Assembly: GCA_050789445.1 (NCBI GenBank)
Contig: JAILXR010000001.1
Span: 372,001 to 436,000, forward strand
Reading direction: 5' to 3'
Length of the DNA: 64,000 bases
Source: JAWSVE01 sp050789445
GTDB lineage: Bacteria > Pseudomonadota > Gammaproteobacteria > Pseudomonadales > Cellvibrionaceae
How positions within the stretch are numbered: position 1 is the stretch's first letter; each line of letters begins with the position of its first letter. Positions 63,461 through 64,000 of this stretch are shown here, one piece after another. The translations under genes and the position numbers were made by a program. The notes beneath the pieces were generated by a model. That model worked only from the letters and a program-made list of their open reading frames with translations. It ran no database searches and had not been told where the DNA came from.

Positions 63461-64000
63461 ATGAATATGACCCCCATTATGGAAATCTTACTTTCAGCTA
63501 CGCTGCTTATCAGTTGGTTGGTGATTTCTGCAGGTGTCTACTACATGCTTTCTGCAAGAAAAAAAATAGAAGAAGGGCAGCGAATATGCCAACAATTAAC
63601 TAGAGATTTGCAGGTTGCTGGTAGTGGATCTGTAGGTATGGGGATAAGGATAGTGGCGTTAGAAAAAAAACTATCTTTGATTCAAACCGGTGATTTAATG
63701 GTTAAGACTCAGGAACAAAAAGCTATCGCCCAAGCTGGGGTTTTACCTTCCGATCAAGATTCAATGAGTTTTCAAAATACTGGTTATAAAAATGTTAACA
63801 ATCAAACGCAGTTAACTAAAAAGCCTGTCTCTATCTTCGACCAAGCAAAGCAACTTTTAAGAAATGGGATTTCTGAAAGGCAAGTTATTAAAACATGTGG
63901 GTTGTCAGCAGATGAAGTCGCACTCATGAAAATGCTGATACAAAGCGGTATTGAGAATAAAACTTCAAAAAATATAAGTCCTGCGATTAGCACCCCTCAA
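63461..64000 (+). CDS. DUF2802 protein, cut by the right edge
   Basis: An open frame of 180 codons with no stop before the window end. A single TM helix at about residues 8-30 (LSATLLISWLVISAGVYYML) precedes a coiled polar part and a C-terminal helical block (about 128-165) with IFDQAKQLLRNGISERQVIKTCGLSADEVALMKML, the pattern of DUF2802. In Pseudomonas this gene follows cheW at the end of the chemotaxis cluster. Role unknown. Confidence 0.8.
   Translation, partial: MNMTPIMEILLSATLLISWLVISAGVYYMLSARKKIEEGQRICQQLTRDLQVAGSGSVGMGIRIVALEKKLSLIQTGDLMVKTQEQKAIAQAGVLPSDQDSMSFQNTGYKNVNNQTQLTKKPVSIFDQAKQLLRNGISERQVIKTCGLSADEVALMKMLIQSGIENKTSKNISPAISTPQ

Noticed and set aside
1..64000. CRISPR arrays, tRNA or rRNA genes, insertion sequences, phage remnants
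   Set aside because: None were seen on reading both strands; no transposase frames, regular spaced repeats or RNA-gene signatures.

Overview
The window is almost entirely one flagellar and chemotaxis island from an AT-rich gammaproteobacterium. Gene order follows the polar-flagellum layout known from Pseudomonas and its marine relatives: flgN-flgM-flgA | cheV-cheR | flgBCDE | flgFGHIJKL | fliC-flaG-fliD-fliS-fliT | fleQ | fleSR | fliEFGHIJ | STAS-HsbR-Hpt | fliK | fliLMNOPQR-flhB | flhA-flhF-fleN-fliA | cheYZAB-motCD-cheW-DUF2802. The FleQ/FleSR/FleN regulators, the MotCD-type stator and the HsbR module all fit a sigma54-governed, single-polar-flagellum system. Base composition and the long surface proteins suggest a marine lineage near Cellvibrionales/Pseudomonadales. 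The genus cannot be fixed from this window.

Layout: 1-350 is the tail of an unrelated DUF2064 protein. 425-2371 (minus strand) holds flgN, flgM and flgA. From 2605 to the right edge nearly everything is on the plus strand. The exceptions are grxC (30624-30860) and a secreted protein of unrecognised function (40453-41487), both of which interrupt the conserved order. The right edge cuts a DUF2802 gene.

Regulation is readable in the DNA. Eight sites with the sigma54 GG-N10-GC spacing precede flgA, flgB, flgF, fleS, fliE, fliK, fliL and (weaker) flhA. FliA-type sigma28 sites precede flgM, fliC and possibly fliS. A 16-bp dyad resembling the FleQ box sits just upstream of the fleSR promoter. FleQ and FleSR would drive basal body, hook and export genes; FliA, held by FlgM, would drive the filament genes.

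The most unusual non-coding signal is at 21260-21615, between the flaG terminator and fliD. It is a purine-rich stretch with 18 GGA triplets on the plus strand and almost none on the other, ending in a hairpin that shows AAGGAG in its loop and is followed by a T-run. This looks like a CsrB/RsmZ-type decoy RNA, or a CsrA/RsmA-controlled leader for fliD. Other points: an FlhF that has lost key GTPase motifs, a terminator hairpin fused to the fliL sigma54 promoter, repeated acidic motifs in CheA with no parC/parP between motD and cheW, two FliT-like genes, and strongly enlarged hook, junction, cap and FliK proteins.
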